DNA of 64,000 nucleotides from Kineosporiaceae bacterium (GTDB taxonomy: Bacteria > Actinomycetota > Actinomycetes > Actinomycetales > Kineosporiaceae), in NCBI GenBank assembly GCA_016713225.1, contig JADJPO010000002.1:1040871-1104870 (forward strand), in the 5' to 3' direction. A program made the position numbers and the translations under genes. The notes below the pieces were generated by a model. The model worked only from the letters and a program-made list of their open reading frames with translations. It did no database searches and was not told where the DNA came from. Shown piece by piece: positions 63,729-64,000 of the stretch (position 1 is the first letter of the stretch; each line of letters starts with the position of its first letter).

Positions 63729-64000
63729 ATGACGGCCGGCGGCGACGTCCCGATCGTCAACCCCGCCGCGGTCGCGACAGCACCCTCGGGGGGCGCCCAG
63801 CAGGGCGTCCCCCGTGGGGGTCGCGTCCGGCGGCTCAGTGGCAGTGACCGCCTCGTGGTGCTGCTGATGGTGTCGGTGCCCCTGGTCCTCACCATGATGT
63901 TCGTCGTGCTGCCGGCGCTCGCGTCGGTGGTGCTGTCCTTCTCGAACTGGGACGGCATCGGTGGCTTGAGCACGATCAAGTGGGTCGGCTGGAAGAACTA
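63729..64000 (+). CDS. ABC sugar transporter permease, N-terminal part
   Basis: The window ends inside this gene after 90 codons. After a Gly/Arg-rich cytoplasmic start (QQGVPRGGRVRRLSGSDRL) comes the first membrane helix LVVLLMVSVPLVLTMMFVVLPALASVVLSFSNWDG, the usual MalF/UgpA-type beginning. It lies 43 bp after the binding-protein gene and belongs to the same importer. Confidence 0.88.
   Translation, partial: MTAGGDVPIVNPAAVATAPSGGAQQGVPRGGRVRRLSGSDRLVVLLMVSVPLVLTMMFVVLPALASVVLSFSNWDGIGGLSTIKWVGWKN

Overview
The window is high-GC, gene-dense actinobacterial DNA. GTG starts are frequent and stop/start overlaps (ATGA, GTGA) are the rule. The markers are typically actinobacterial: DUF6350-purN-purH-DUF3017, a PknG/GlnX/GlnH signalling operon, a SigE-family sigma factor, a TIGR03086 (mycothiol-isomerase-like) protein and a ZTP riboswitch before glyA-folD. 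I cannot name the genus. The window contains no rRNA, tRNA, CRISPR array, prophage or classical insertion sequence that I can see.

Layout. 0-9.2 kb holds the end of sucD, a divergent DJ-1/PfpI and GlxA-type regulator pair, purine biosynthesis (purN, purH) with DUF6350 and DUF3017, and a SigE-family sigma factor with a linked membrane protein. 9.5-22.4 kb is one long signalling run: TelA, a small protein, an AAA+ ATPase, GlnX, GlnH, a coiled-coil protein, PknG, a PP2C phosphatase, a VWA protein and an FHA protein. A two-component system, a thioredoxin lipoprotein and CcdA follow. 25.5-36.9 kb holds an AraC regulator, aquaporin, icd, mdh, a broken secreted protein, a ZTP riboswitch with glyA-folD, a hydrolase and a monooxygenase. 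36.9-39.4 kb is a DUF1538 antiporter-type pair with a PII-like and a CBS protein. 39.6-57 kb is mixed: hydrolases, xthA, nitronate monooxygenase, DUF2157/GDYXXLXY, manA, an unusual amidotransferase fusion and a 1,977-residue DUF4011 helicase-nuclease. 58.9-64 kb is a galactose locus: a DeoR repressor with galT-galK, and a divergent ABC sugar importer.

The most unusual structure is a pair of single-gene cassettes at 27.3-28.5 kb and 57.8-58.9 kb. Each encodes an AbiEi-like winged helix joined to a DUF559 (Vsr-like) nuclease. Each is bracketed by two direct copies of its own ~50-bp hairpin repeat, and each has a DnaA-box-like site between the left repeat and the gene. The two cassettes use different repeat sequences. 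A solo copy of the second repeat lies at 6.8 kb and a possible half copy at 36.9 kb. This looks like a small mobile or selfish module, but that reading is inference.

Between 28.3 and 41.1 kb many genes, including mdh, glyA and folD, carry single-base frameshifts, mostly in G/C runs. Loss of several housekeeping genes together is implausible, so I read these as sequencing errors and annotate the genes as intact loci with corrected ends.
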